Under the pieces are notes generated by a model. That model did no database searches. It saw only the letters and a list, made by a program, of their open reading frames with translations, and was not told where the DNA came from. From Paraburkholderia sp. Tr-20389 (GTDB lineage: Bacteria > Pseudomonadota > Gammaproteobacteria > Burkholderiales > Burkholderiaceae), in contig NZ_JAAGPD010000002.1 of the NCBI RefSeq assembly GCF_017104565.1, positions 186,001-250,000 of the forward strand: 64,000 nucleotides of DNA, given 5' to 3'. How positions within the stretch are numbered: the stretch's first letter is position 1; the number at the start of each line of letters is the position of its first letter. The translations under genes and the position numbers were made by a program. Shown piece by piece: positions 27,679-36,491 of this stretch.

Positions 27679-28665
27679 TCAGTCGGCGGCTTTCCAGTAC
27701 ATGAAGCCCATGCCTTCGCCCGTTCCTGCCGGCGTGCGCCAGCACGGCACGTAGTCCACCAGCGTCATCCCGGCACCCGTTTCCTGCATGGCCTTCATCA
27801 CGCTCACATAGAGCTTGATCTCCGACGTGCCCGACTGATACGAGCGGTCGTCCACGGCTGCGAGGCCGTCGTAGTCGTACTCGCCCAGCATCTTCATGAT
27901 GCGGTGATCGAACTCCTCGTCGTTGACGAAGTGCGACAGACCGCCCGACGCGAAGATGCCCACACGCACGTCCTCGGGCCATGCGGTGATCGCATCGCGC
28001 AGCACGCGTCCGAACTCGATGCAGCGCGACATCGACGGCTGCGTCGGCGGATAGAAGCAGTTCATGATGATGGGCACATGCGGCGGCGGATCGTCGCTCA
28101 TGATCTGGTGATAGACGAAGCTGTACGCATGCGGCACCACGGGATACTCGGGCAGCGGCTTCATCCAGACGTTGTCGGGCCACGCGAACAGATCGGTCAG
28201 ATCGAAGCCTTCTTTCTGGAAATGCCCGATCAGATACGTCGCGAGTTGCGGATGACACTTGTGCGTCACGTGCCGGTCGGGTGCATAGACGGGGCGCTGC
28301 GGCGGCCCGTTGTGCACTTCCGCGCCGCTGTAGATGGCGATCGACGGCGAGAAGTCAGTGAAGATCTCCTTCTGGTCCTTGCCGAGAATGATCGCAACGT
28401 CGATGTTCGCGTCGCGGTACGCGGCCGCCATCTTGTCGAGCGCGACGCGGCAGCGCGCGGCGCGCGCGGTGCGCTCTTCCAGTGTCAGGTACTTCTCGAA
28501 TGCGGCTTCGCGGTGTGCTTCCAGTTCGGGATACGTCCAGGTCCGATTGCGGAACCACAGTTCCGGATTGTTGCGGTCGCGCTCGCCGTTCTTGAGCCAG
28601 TCTTCCGGTGCCTGCCCCAGCATGCCGCTATGCGGCACCGCCATCCCGAATACGATCTTCGCCAT
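27679..28665 (-). CDS. class III extradiol ring-cleavage dioxygenase (LigB type)
   Basis: A 328-residue LigB-domain enzyme; no LigA domain is fused or encoded nearby. His12 (GMAVPHSGM) is where the first iron ligand lies in LigB, and the GIFASGGLSHFVNDEEFDHR segment carries the catalytic histidine and acidic ligand region. Such enzymes open catechol-type rings next to the hydroxyls using Fe(II). LigB-only single-chain members include 3-O-methylgallate dioxygenase, whose product is 2-pyrone-4,6-dicarboxylate, so no LigC dehydrogenase would be needed. The substrate is uncertain (protocatechuate, gallate, methylgallate or a dihydroxyphthalate). Confidence 0.82.
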   Translation of the reverse strand: MAKIVFGMAVPHSGMLGQAPEDWLKNGERDRNNPELWFRNRTWTYPELEAHREAAFEKYLTLEERTARAARCRVALDKMAAAYRDANIDVAIILGKDQKEIFTDFSPSIAIYSGAEVHNGPPQRPVYAPDRHVTHKCHPQLATYLIGHFQKEGFDLTDLFAWPDNVWMKPLPEYPVVPHAYSFVYHQIMSDDPPPHVPIIMNCFYPPTQPSMSRCIEFGRVLRDAITAWPEDVRVGIFASGGLSHFVNDEEFDHRIMKMLGEYDYDGLAAVDDRSYQSGTSEIKLYVSVMKAMQETGAGMTLVDYVPCWRTPAGTGEGMGFMYWKAAD

Positions 28666-28734
28666 GTAAGGGTTCTCAGTGAATTAACGTGTTCCGCAAG
28701 GCCGGATGTGCCGGCCATGCTGTGTTGTGCAGGC

Positions 28735-30021
28735 TCAGGCTTCGCGCAGCGATCCGTGCGCCTCGGTGACTTTGGGCGCCCATTCCGGTCGATACAGAAT
28801 CAGCGTGGCCGTCGCGCCGATCATCAAGAAACCGAGGATCACCATCATCGGCAGGTCGTAACTTCCGCTCACGTGCAGCAGCCAGCCGGAGAGGCTCGCC
28901 GCGACACCGCCCGCAAGGCTCGTCGCCACCTGCTGAACGCCCGTCACGAGACCGATCGCCTGCTTCGGGATCAGCGTGAGGCGCGACAGCACCAGGTTGT
29001 TTGCGGTGACGAAGCCGAGCAGCGACAGCGACAGCACGTTCCAGAACAACGCCATGTCGACGGAATGCGCATACGCGCCGAGCAGCACCGTGCATCCGCC
29101 GACGAAACCCACCACGGTGAACGCCTTGCGCACGCGGATCGGGTTGTGTCCTCGGGCGATCACGCGGTCCGCCGCCCAACCCGCCACTGCCGCGACGATC
29201 GCGATGCCCGCGAAGCTGAAGAACGTGAACAGCCCGGAGCGGGAAATCGAAAGATTGCGTTGCTCGACCAGATACGCGGGCATCCACGTCATGCAGTAAA
29301 ACGTGAAATAGCCGTAGCAGAAGTTGGTGATCATGCCGCCCCACACCACGGGGCTCGACAGAATGCTGGCGAGGCTCACCGAGCGCGCGCTGCGGTTCTT
29401 CAGCGCGAGTTCGGCCTTCGTCGGCAGGTCGTTGCGCACCAGCAGCAGCCAGGGCGCAAGCCAGATCAGCCCGACCAGTCCTGTCGCAATGAACATCACC
29501 TGCCACGAGTAGTTGACGATGAACCAGGCCGCGACGGGCGCGCCGAGTGCGGGACCGAACTTGTTGCCCATCGCGAGGATGCCGACGGCGAGTCCGTTCT
29601 GGCTTTCGTCGAAGTGGTTGCGAATCCAGCGGTAGCTCGCGGGAATCACGATCGCTTCCGCCACGCCGACGATCAGCCGCATCACGACGAGACCCGCGAG
29701 TGTCGTCACTGCGCCCATCAGCGCCGTCGCGATGCACCACAGCGCGAAGCTGACGGCGTACGGCCACTTCACGCCATAGCGGTCGGCGACCCAGCCCATC
29801 GGCACCTGAAACAGCCCATACGACCAGAAGAAGGCCGAGTTGATCCAGCCGCGATCGATGTCCGTCAGCGCGAAATGGCGGACGAAGCCCGTGTCGGCCA
29901 GCGTCGAAGAAATGCTGGTGCGATCGATAAACGAAACCAGCACGCCAATCGCAAGGAGCGCGAGTACCGCCCATCGGCTCACCGTGCCTGGCTGCCCAGG
30001 TTTGCTTGTCTCCATCTGCAT
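28735..30021 (-). CDS. MFS transporter, aromatic-acid type
   Basis: A 428-residue, 12-helix major facilitator. N-terminal helix and loop read LVSFIDRTSISSTLADTGF, and the conserved loop is MGWVADRYGVKWPYAVSFAL. It belongs with anion:cation symporters that import aromatic or sugar acids. The frame is open upstream, but the ATG at 30021 follows GGACGAG and starts the conserved region. Its position between the dioxygenase and amidohydrolase genes suggests that it imports the substrate of this pathway. Confidence 0.85.
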   Translation of the reverse strand: MQMETSKPGQPGTVSRWAVLALLAIGVLVSFIDRTSISSTLADTGFVRHFALTDIDRGWINSAFFWSYGLFQVPMGWVADRYGVKWPYAVSFALWCIATALMGAVTTLAGLVVMRLIVGVAEAIVIPASYRWIRNHFDESQNGLAVGILAMGNKFGPALGAPVAAWFIVNYSWQVMFIATGLVGLIWLAPWLLLVRNDLPTKAELALKNRSARSVSLASILSSPVVWGGMITNFCYGYFTFYCMTWMPAYLVEQRNLSISRSGLFTFFSFAGIAIVAAVAGWAADRVIARGHNPIRVRKAFTVVGFVGGCTVLLGAYAHSVDMALFWNVLSLSLLGFVTANNLVLSRLTLIPKQAIGLVTGVQQVATSLAGGVAASLSGWLLHVSGSYDLPMMVILGFLMIGATATLILYRPEWAPKVTEAHGSLREA

Positions 30022-30098
30022 GTGTCTCGTCCGTTTGTTTGATTGTGCGTGCCGGCTTTTGCTGCACGCCATCGCGCGCAGCCGGCAGCGGTGCAGCG

Positions 30099-30947
30099 TC
30101 AGGCCAGCGCCGGATACAGCTGCTGCGCAGTCTTGCCGAAGATCCATGCGCGGTCTTCGTCGCTCAAGCATGCCAGTCCCGCCTGCGCCGTCGCGAGAAT
30201 CTCGCCGAGCGTGCCCGGCGAGGTCGGGAAGTTCGAGCCCCACGCCAGCCGCTCCGGGCCGAACGCTTCGATGACGAGCGGAAAGAAAGTCTCGGCGCTC
30301 GCCTTTTCCTTCTTCACGTCACCGAAGATGCGCGGCGTGAGCTTCAGGTAGATGTTGTCGAGCGACGCGAGATCAAACAGACTTTTCGCGTTCGCATAAG
30401 GCGCGCCGTCGGCCACTTCGGGACGCCCCAGATGATCGAGGATGATCGGCACCTTCCGGAAACGCCGCGCCAGCGCCGTTACCTGCGGCAATCCGATCGG
30501 GCCCGTCTGGATGCACATCGGCAGACCGAGTTCCGCGCACAGTTCCCACGCCGGGAACGAACGCGGATCGTCGAGTTCGCTCGGGTCGAATTCCTTCGTG
30601 CTGCCGCCCGTGAAGAGACGCAGGCCCGCGAGGCCGCGCTCCACCCATTCGCGGATGCGTTGCGGCGCGTCCGGCTGCAACACGTCCACCGAGCCGACGG
30701 CGACGAGGCGGTCCGCATACTTCCCGCAGCCATCGACCACATAGCTGTTGTCGAAGCCATAGGTCGTCGACGAATGGACGACGGCGGCTTTCGCGACGCC
30801 CGCTTCGTCCATGGCGGCGATCAGCGTTTCGACCGTGGTCGGCCGCTCCTTCGACCACTCCGAGCGCTTGCCGAACAGCGGCGCCGGCGGATAGCTGGCT
30901 TCGTCGTCGGAAATGATGTGCGGGTGGATATCAACGATTGAAGTCAT
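30099..30947 (-). CDS. amidohydrolase-2 family hydrolase, LigI-like
   Basis: A 282-residue TIM-barrel amidohydrolase of the COG3618 type. The N-terminal H-x-H is present (VDIHPHIISDDEASYPP) and the end of strand 6/7 has VPIILDHLGRPEVADG. LigI hydrolyses 2-pyrone-4,6-dicarboxylate to 4-oxalomesaconate, the substrate of the neighbouring LigJ, so that role fits the context. However, the position of the usual catalytic aspartate is asparagine (LAWGSNFPTSPG), so activity may differ. It is separated by 47 bases from the LigJ gene upstream. Confidence 0.7.
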   Translation of the reverse strand: MTSIVDIHPHIISDDEASYPPAPLFGKRSEWSKERPTTVETLIAAMDEAGVAKAAVVHSSTTYGFDNSYVVDGCGKYADRLVAVGSVDVLQPDAPQRIREWVERGLAGLRLFTGGSTKEFDPSELDDPRSFPAWELCAELGLPMCIQTGPIGLPQVTALARRFRKVPIILDHLGRPEVADGAPYANAKSLFDLASLDNIYLKLTPRIFGDVKKEKASAETFFPLVIEAFGPERLAWGSNFPTSPGTLGEILATAQAGLACLSDEDRAWIFGKTAQQLYPALA

Positions 30948-30994
30948 GAGTGTTGTCTCTATGCTGTTCTCATTGCATCAGGCTTGCGCCGATG

Positions 30995-32020
30995 TCACTT
31001 GCCGCGCGCTTTCAGACGCGCATCGAGGCGCGGATAGACGCGTCGTGCATTGCCTTCGAAGATCTTGACGCGGTCTGCATCGCTCAGTGCGGCGCAGGCG
31101 TCGATATAGCGCTTCGTGTCGTCGAAGTACTGGCCCGTCGCCGGATCCTTGCCGCGCACCGCGCCGATCATTTCCGAACCGAACAGCACGTTGTCGGCGG
31201 GAATCACCTTCGTCAGCAGTTCGACGCCCGGCTGGTGATAGACGCACGAGTCGAAGAAGATGTTGTTCAGCAGCCCTTCTAGCGGACGCTCGCGCATGTC
31301 GAGCGACATGCCGCGATAGCGTCCCCAGTGATACGGCACCGCGCCGCCGCCGTGCGGAATCACGAGACGCAGCGTCGGAAAGTCCTTGAACAGATCGCCT
31401 TGCAGCAACTGCATGAACACCGACGTATCGGCGTTCAGATAGTGCGCGCCCGTGCCGTGAAAGCAGGGGTTGCATGATGCGGCGACGTGAATCATCGCGG
31501 GCACGTCGAGATCGACGAGCGCTTCATACAGCGGATACCACGAGCGGTCGGTCATCGGCTTACCCGTCCAGTAGCCGCCCGTCGGATCGGGATTCAGGTT
31601 GCAGCCGACGAAGCCCATCTGTTCGACGCAACGCCGCAGTTCAGCCACCGAATTCGCGGGCGCCGCGCCCGGCGATTGCGGCAACTGGCACACGGGCGCG
31701 AAGTTGTCGGGATAGAGTTCCGTCACGCGATAGACGAGATCGTTCGATACTTCGGCCCATTCCAGGCTCGTGCGCTCGTTGCCGAGGTGGTGGCTCATCA
31801 GACCGGCGATCGGCGAAAACAGCGTCAGGTCGCTGCCGCGCTCGCGTTGCAGCTTGAGCTGGCCGTTGCCGATCGCTTCGCGGATTTCGTCGTCGGTGAC
31901 GCGCGCGCCGTCGCGCGACGGCGCGTTGGCGGGATCGTTCGCAAACTCGACCTGCTTGGCGCGCCACGCGCGAAACGATGCGGGAACGGTCGTGAAGTGA
32001 CCGTGGCAATCGATGATCAT
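30995..32020 (-). CDS. ligJ: 4-oxalomesaconate hydratase
   Basis: A 341-residue amidohydrolase-fold enzyme, the same length as Sphingobium LigJ as I remember it, with MIIDCHGHFTT at the N-terminus. Strongly conserved stretches include GFVGCNLNPDPTGGYWTGKP, FHGTGAHYLNADTSVFMQLL, LVIPHGGGAVPYHWGRYRG and VLFGSEMIGAVRGKDP. LigJ adds water to 4-oxalomesaconate, giving 4-carboxy-4-hydroxy-2-oxoadipate. An earlier in-frame ATG overlaps the preceding gene; the ATG at 32020 after GGACGGAAG fits the family N-terminus and is chosen. This gene identifies the cluster as a lower meta-cleavage pathway. Confidence 0.88.
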   Translation of the reverse strand: MIIDCHGHFTTVPASFRAWRAKQVEFANDPANAPSRDGARVTDDEIREAIGNGQLKLQRERGSDLTLFSPIAGLMSHHLGNERTSLEWAEVSNDLVYRVTELYPDNFAPVCQLPQSPGAAPANSVAELRRCVEQMGFVGCNLNPDPTGGYWTGKPMTDRSWYPLYEALVDLDVPAMIHVAASCNPCFHGTGAHYLNADTSVFMQLLQGDLFKDFPTLRLVIPHGGGAVPYHWGRYRGMSLDMRERPLEGLLNNIFFDSCVYHQPGVELLTKVIPADNVLFGSEMIGAVRGKDPATGQYFDDTKRYIDACAALSDADRVKIFEGNARRVYPRLDARLKARGK

Positions 32021-32037
32021 TTTTCTTCCGTCCTGAT

Positions 32038-33012
32038 TCAAACGCGGGGATCGACAAACAGCTCGCCGATCGACATGCGGCGCGGCGTCAGCCCTTGCTT
32101 GAACGCGGTGGCTTCGAGCGTTTCGATCGTCTTGAGGTTTTCCTGCAGACCGTAGGGCAGCGGATCATGTCCGACGATCTTGCGCAGCTCCAGATACTTC
32201 TTGTCGCTCGCAGCCGTCGCTTGCCCCGCATCGAGGCGCGCGAGCCATTCCTTCTTGGCCTGCGCGAACGCGTCGAAAATCGACTTCGCGATCCAAGGAT
32301 GCCCGGCCAGCACCGAGTCCTTCACGACGATCGTGCCGTGCATCGGATAAACGCCCGTGCGCCTGTAGTAAGCGGCTTCGAGTTCGGCGGCGTTGGGCAG
32401 CAGGTCCGGATAGTCGGCCTCGACCTCTTTCCAGCCGCCCGTGGGCGCGCCCGTGCGGCCGATGCCAGCCGCAGCCGCGAAGCCCGCCGACAGTTCGCCT
32501 TTCTCCATCATTTCCGCAAGCGAACTGCCTGCGGGCGCGTGAATCACGTTCGACGGCAGCTTGAGCTGCGTCACGTGCTCTTCGTCATCGACCACCCACG
32601 TGACCTTCGACGAATCGAGGCCGAACTCGTCGATCAGCACCTGGCGCGTCCACACGCCCGTCGTCACCGAATAGGCGCGCACGCCGACCTTCTGGCCTTC
32701 GAGATCCTTAGGCGTCTCGATGCCGGCATCATGGCGCACCAGCAGTCCGCCATGATGGAAACGGCGCACCACGAAAATCGGCAAGCCGACGAAGGGCGCG
32801 CCATAGGCACGCGCGATGATGTAAGTCGTCGGCGCCAGTTCGCACACGTCGAACTCGACGTCGCGCACCATGCGGCGGAACGCGCCGATCTGCGGCTGGA
32901 CGGTGATGAACTCCGCGTCCACGCCTTCGATGGGAATGGAACCGTTGCGGATCGCCGACGTATGCGGATGCTCAGCGATCGCGATCTTGAGCGGGACTTT
33001 TCTGGTCAACAT
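32038..33012 (-). CDS. 4,5-dihydroxyphthalate decarboxylase-like protein 2
   Basis: A 324-residue cytoplasmic protein of the same family as 25881-26777 but only distantly similar to it. Family features: IAIAEHPHTSAIRNGSIPIE, FDVCELAPTTYIIARAYGAP, DLEGQKVGVRAYSVTTGVWT, APAGSSLAEMMEKGELSAG and the C-terminal GLTPRRMSIGELFVDPR. It heads the catabolic gene row, 17 bases before ligJ. It could remove a carboxyl group from an aromatic dicarboxylate to give the ring-cleavage substrate, or be a non-enzymatic binding protein. Confidence 0.72.
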   Translation of the reverse strand: MLTRKVPLKIAIAEHPHTSAIRNGSIPIEGVDAEFITVQPQIGAFRRMVRDVEFDVCELAPTTYIIARAYGAPFVGLPIFVVRRFHHGGLLVRHDAGIETPKDLEGQKVGVRAYSVTTGVWTRQVLIDEFGLDSSKVTWVVDDEEHVTQLKLPSNVIHAPAGSSLAEMMEKGELSAGFAAAAGIGRTGAPTGGWKEVEADYPDLLPNAAELEAAYYRRTGVYPMHGTIVVKDSVLAGHPWIAKSIFDAFAQAKKEWLARLDAGQATAASDKKYLELRKIVGHDPLPYGLQENLKTIETLEATAFKQGLTPRRMSIGELFVDPRV

Positions 33013-33104
33013 CCTCTCCTTGGGTGGGTCGACGCCGGCGCCGGAAGCTGCAGCCCGGCGCCTGGCGTAGCGTCTCGATGGGTTCAGAATATTGGACGGG
33101 GGCG

Positions 33105-33146
33105 CGCGTGTCCCTACACAAAATGCAGATTCAATGGCACTTTTGT
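33105..33146 (+). repeat. dispersed porin-associated repeat, copy C
   Basis: GTCCCTACACAAAA, then TGCAGATTCA and ATGGCACTTTTGT. Internally ACAAAATGC can pair with GCA(C)TTTTGT to form a small hairpin. It lies between the porin stop codon and the catabolic gene row. Confidence 0.75.
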
Positions 33147-33189
33147 CGACCGGCTCGCGGCGTGTCCGGCAGGGCAGCAGGCCGCCGCG

Positions 33190-34215
33190 TCAGAACCGGT
33201 GCACCATTCCGACGATGACGCCCTTCGCGTTGGAGCCCGGCACGACGTCGATACCCGAATACTCGGTGCCGTTCAGCGTAAATGCTGCCTGGTTGCGGTT
33301 CTGGATGAAGCCCGCCGACGTGTACAACGTCGTCGATTTGGACAGCGAGTACGCATACGTCAAGCCCACCTGCTGCGCGTTGTTCCCTTGCCCTGTGCGG
33401 TCGTGTGCATAGCCGTACATCAGCGAGAGCCGGTCGAACGGGCTGAACGAGTACGAGCCCGACAGCGAGTAGATGTCGAGCTTCTCGCTGTTGTCGGATT
33501 GACGCTCGGACTGGTACGCGAGATACACCCGCGCGTCCTCCGTGCCGTACGACGCGGCGGCTCTCAGCACGCGTTGCAGCGACGTACCGGATGCATTGCC
33601 CTGCTGCTCGTAGCCCGCTGCGAGACGGAAGTGCCCGCTCACCCAGCGAGCGGCGGCGTTGTAGAACTGGATGCCGTTGGACGGCTTGGTCGTGTCGTCG
33701 CGCGTCGCAACCGAGAACTGCGCGGTGAGGCCATATGCTGTCGGCGTGAAATACGTGATTGCGTTGCTCGCTCGAACGGTCACGTCGTTGAAGTTGTTCA
33801 GCGGCGACGCGATGCTTTGCACGCCGACGGCATCCATTTCGTTGTTGAGGAAAAGATACTCGGGCTTCTTTTGCCGCCCGAAGCGCAACTCGCCGAACCC
33901 GCCGGAAAGTCCAACCCAGGCAAGACGATTGAAGGCGTCGGCGGGATTCGATGCCTGGCCGTTCACTGCGGAAAAGCCTTGCTCCAGCTGGAAGTTGACG
34001 TGAAGACCGCCGCCGATGTCTTCCTCGCCTTTCATGCCATACACGGTCGCGGCGAGTCCGCCGGATGAAGCGCGGACGACGGCGCCCGCGCCGCCGTTCT
34101 GATATTCGATGCCGTTGTCGATGACGCCGTAGAGCGTGACGGACGATTGCGCATGGGCAGTGCCGAGCGCGCATGCCGAGGCAACGGCAGATGCAAGAAG
34201 GGCCAGTTTTTTCAT
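33190..34215 (-). CDS. outer-membrane porin (341-residue type, aromatic cluster)
   Basis: A 341-residue porin: signal peptide ending TAHAQ, SSVTLYGVIDNGIEYQN, MKGEEDIGGGLHVNFQLEQG and terminal phenylalanine (VIVGMVHRF). It is a close paralogue of the porin at 19356-20381 (identical length, shared GYAHDRTGQGNNAQQVGL loop). It precedes the aromatic-acid genes on the same strand by 177 bases, so it may serve uptake of their substrate, although repeat copy C between them could separate transcription. Copy D of the same repeat lies on its other side. Confidence 0.92.
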   Translation of the reverse strand: MKKLALLASAVASACALGTAHAQSSVTLYGVIDNGIEYQNGGAGAVVRASSGGLAATVYGMKGEEDIGGGLHVNFQLEQGFSAVNGQASNPADAFNRLAWVGLSGGFGELRFGRQKKPEYLFLNNEMDAVGVQSIASPLNNFNDVTVRASNAITYFTPTAYGLTAQFSVATRDDTTKPSNGIQFYNAAARWVSGHFRLAAGYEQQGNASGTSLQRVLRAAASYGTEDARVYLAYQSERQSDNSEKLDIYSLSGSYSFSPFDRLSLMYGYAHDRTGQGNNAQQVGLTYAYSLSKSTTLYTSAGFIQNRNQAAFTLNGTEYSGIDVVPGSNAKGVIVGMVHRF

Positions 34216-34691
34216 TGTCTCCGGATCGATATGTCATGGTCGACGCTCGTCGGCATGACGCGACGAGATCGACTGCGAGTTGCGGCTTACGAATTGCGCA
34301 CAGGTGCTAGCTAATGCGCGGCGATGAGCGCAGCGAGACGGGCGCTGCCCGTTGGCTAAACCAGAAAGCGGAAATGGAAGCGAACGCGTGAATGGACACG
34401 CGATGCCGCGACGTCTGCGCGCGCTGCGGCAGATGTCGAGACTCGAAGTGAGGCGGCGATCAGGCTTGCATCAGCGGCAATGCGAATGCCCGTTGATCGC
34501 GTGGGTAAGCGGGAATGGGTCGATCAAGGTGTCTCCTTCTTCTCAGTCGTGACGGGCGGCCGGTTTCTGACACCAGCGCCCGATGTATCGTCGCCATGGG
34601 GTAACGATATGTGAGGAAGGAGCGCGCGTCCCTAGATAAAAGTGAGTTTTAGTGGGACTTTTGTGAATGAATGCGTGATTGAATGAGCGGC
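34216..34691. other. intergenic region with repeat copy D
   Basis: About 475 bases between the porin promoter side and the GST gene end. Apart from repeat D no gene or terminator is evident; small frames have poor codon use. Confidence 0.5.
34624..34664 (+). repeat. dispersed porin-associated repeat, copy D
   Basis: GCGCGTCCCTAGATAAAAGT, then GAGTTTTAGTGGGACTTTTGT: the most diverged copy, same orientation as copy C, 27 bases from the GST stop codon. Confidence 0.6.
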
Positions 34692-35315
34692 TCAAGGCAA
34701 GCCGTTTTTGCAATGCGCGCCGAATCCGGGGCGCTCGCTCAGGCGCTCGAAGTATTCGGACACAGCAGGGAGATGCGGATGTTCGAACGGCGTGCCGAAC
34801 CAGCGGTTGACCGACAATCCAATCGGAATATCGGCGAGCGAAAACTGTTTGCCGGCAACGAAAGCGCCCGTTGCCTGCAACTGTCCTTCGAGGATGCGCA
34901 TGTGCCGCGTCCAGTTGTCTATCGACAGCGCGATTTCGCTCGCCGCCTGATGCGCCGCCGACTGCCGGACCAGACCGAGAAACGCATAACTCCATGAGCG
35001 GTTGAGATCGGCCGCTTGCCAGTCGATCCATTGATCGACTCGCGCGCGCAATACGGGTTCGGCAGGGTAAAGATGCGCGCCGTCGTAGCGCGCGGCGAGA
35101 TAACGGATGATGGTGTTCGACTCCCACAGCACGACGTCTCCATCTTTGACGACGGGCACCAGACCATTCGGGTTCAATGATAGAAACGCCGGAGTCTGTG
35201 TCGAACGGAATCCGCTTCCCCAGTCTTCGCGCTCGAAGTTCAGGTTCAGTTCGGCGCACGTCCACAACACCTTGCGAACGTTGATGGACGATGCTTTTCC
35301 CAGTATCTCGATCAT
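34692..35315 (-). CDS. glutathione S-transferase family protein
   Basis: A 207-residue protein with an N-terminal thioredoxin-like domain ([20 protein letters not shown] with an SSIN active-site region; [20 protein letters not shown] carrying the cis-proline and ES glutathione contact) and a C-terminal helical domain ([19 protein letters not shown]). It would conjugate or isomerise a small electrophile with glutathione. The start at 35315 is at the conserved MIEILGK; the upstream extension is not family-like. It is divergent from the LysR gene at 35511 and could be its target. Confidence 0.9.
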   Translation of the reverse strand: MIEILGKASSINVRKVLWTCAELNLNFEREDWGSGFRSTQTPAFLSLNPNGLVPVVKDGDVVLWESNTIIRYLAARYDGAHLYPAEPVLRARVDQWIDWQAADLNRSWSYAFLGLVRQSAAHQAASEIALSIDNWTRHMRILEGQLQATGAFVAGKQFSLADIPIGLSVNRWFGTPFEHPHLPAVSEYFERLSERPGFGAHCKNGLP

Positions 35316-35510
35316 ATGGAAGTCGAAGTGCGGCAGATGCAAGAGTCTAGGCGTCGCTGAATACCCGCAACAATGTACAGTTTGGTGAATCCGCGCCATA
35401 GCAGTTGCAGTTCAGCACGGCCAGCTCGCACCCGGCGCGCCAAAGCACCGCTGTTAATATGGGCCACGTCCGTACAACAAGCCCCGCAAGTCTCCAAGGA
35501 TTCCGGCAGC

Positions 35511-36398
35511 ATGCGCATCGATCCGTACAGCCTGGAGCTGTTCATTTCCGTCGTGCAGGAAGGCTCCATCGCGCGCGCGGCCAGCCGCAATCACATCGCA
35601 CCGTCGGCATTGAGCCGGCGCCTCGCCGACCTCGAAACGGCAATGGGCCTTGCGTTGCTGATCCGTTCTCCGTCCGGTGTCGAATTGACGGAAGCGGGCC
35701 GTCACGCGTTCACGCGCGCGGTCTCGGTTCACGATCAGTTGCAGTCGCTGGCACGCGAGGTTCAATCGCTCAGTGGCCAAGTCGCCGGCGTCGTGCGTCT
35801 GTATGCGAACGCGTCCGCGATCGTCGGCTTCTTGCCCGAGCGCCTGAAGGCTTTTCAGGCTCGCTATCCGCTCGTGCAGATCGCATTGACGGAACAGATC
35901 AGCGACGAAGTGATCCGCGCCTGCGTCGACGATCGCGCGGACGTGGGCATTTCGGCGAGCGGCGAGATACCGGGCGGCCTGGAGTCGTGGCACTTCGCCG
36001 ACGATCCGCTGATGGTCGTCGTGCCGCTCGGCCACGAACTTGCCGCGCTCGATGCGCCGTCGTTCAACGACGTCATCCGTTTTCCGCTCGTCGCGCTGCA
36101 AGCGGGCGGTTCGCTCGATCAGATCCTCAAGGAACGCGCCGATGCCGCGCGCACGCCGCTCAATCTGTTCGTGACGGTCAACAGTTTCGATGCGCAGTGC
36201 CGGATGGTCGAAGCCGGGCTCGGCATCGGCATCGTGCCGACGAGCGCGGCGTCGGCGTTCGCCGGCTCGCGCGGTTTCGTGCGCCGCCCGCTCGATGAAC
36301 CGTGGGCGCGTACCCGCAGCCTTAGAGTTCACGCGTTGAGAAAGTCGTCGCGCCTCAAGGCCGTGCAGGCCTTGATCGATTCGCTCGTCGAGGGTTAA
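35511..36398 (+). CDS. LysR-family regulator
   Basis: A 295-residue LysR regulator: N-terminal winged helix (SLELFISVVQEGSIARAASR and APSALSRRLADLETAMGLAL) and a substrate-binding domain (VVRLYANASAIVGFLPERLK; VEAGLGIGIVPTSAA). The start MRIDPYSL follows AAGGA; the frame upstream overlaps the GST leader and is unlikely. It lies between the GST gene (divergent) and the aconitase-family gene (93 bases downstream, same strand), so it probably controls one or both of them. Confidence 0.9.
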   Translation: MRIDPYSLELFISVVQEGSIARAASRNHIAPSALSRRLADLETAMGLALLIRSPSGVELTEAGRHAFTRAVSVHDQLQSLAREVQSLSGQVAGVVRLYANASAIVGFLPERLKAFQARYPLVQIALTEQISDEVIRACVDDRADVGISASGEIPGGLESWHFADDPLMVVVPLGHELAALDAPSFNDVIRFPLVALQAGGSLDQILKERADAARTPLNLFVTVNSFDAQCRMVEAGLGIGIVPTSAASAFAGSRGFVRRPLDEPWARTRSLRVHALRKSSRLKAVQALIDSLVEG

Positions 36399-36491
36399 CG
36401 AGGACATCGCGAATTGCGATGCCCCCTTTGCCGATCGAGCACTTCGTTTCCGGTCCCGTCGCCGTCTAGATTTCCGTCAAGGAGAAATCAG

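Noticed and set aside
27904-30042. 712-codon plus-strand open frame opposite the dioxygenase and transporter genes
   Set aside because: It is an arginine/histidine-rich antisense shadow of genes with clear family motifs, a common effect of high GC at third codon positions.
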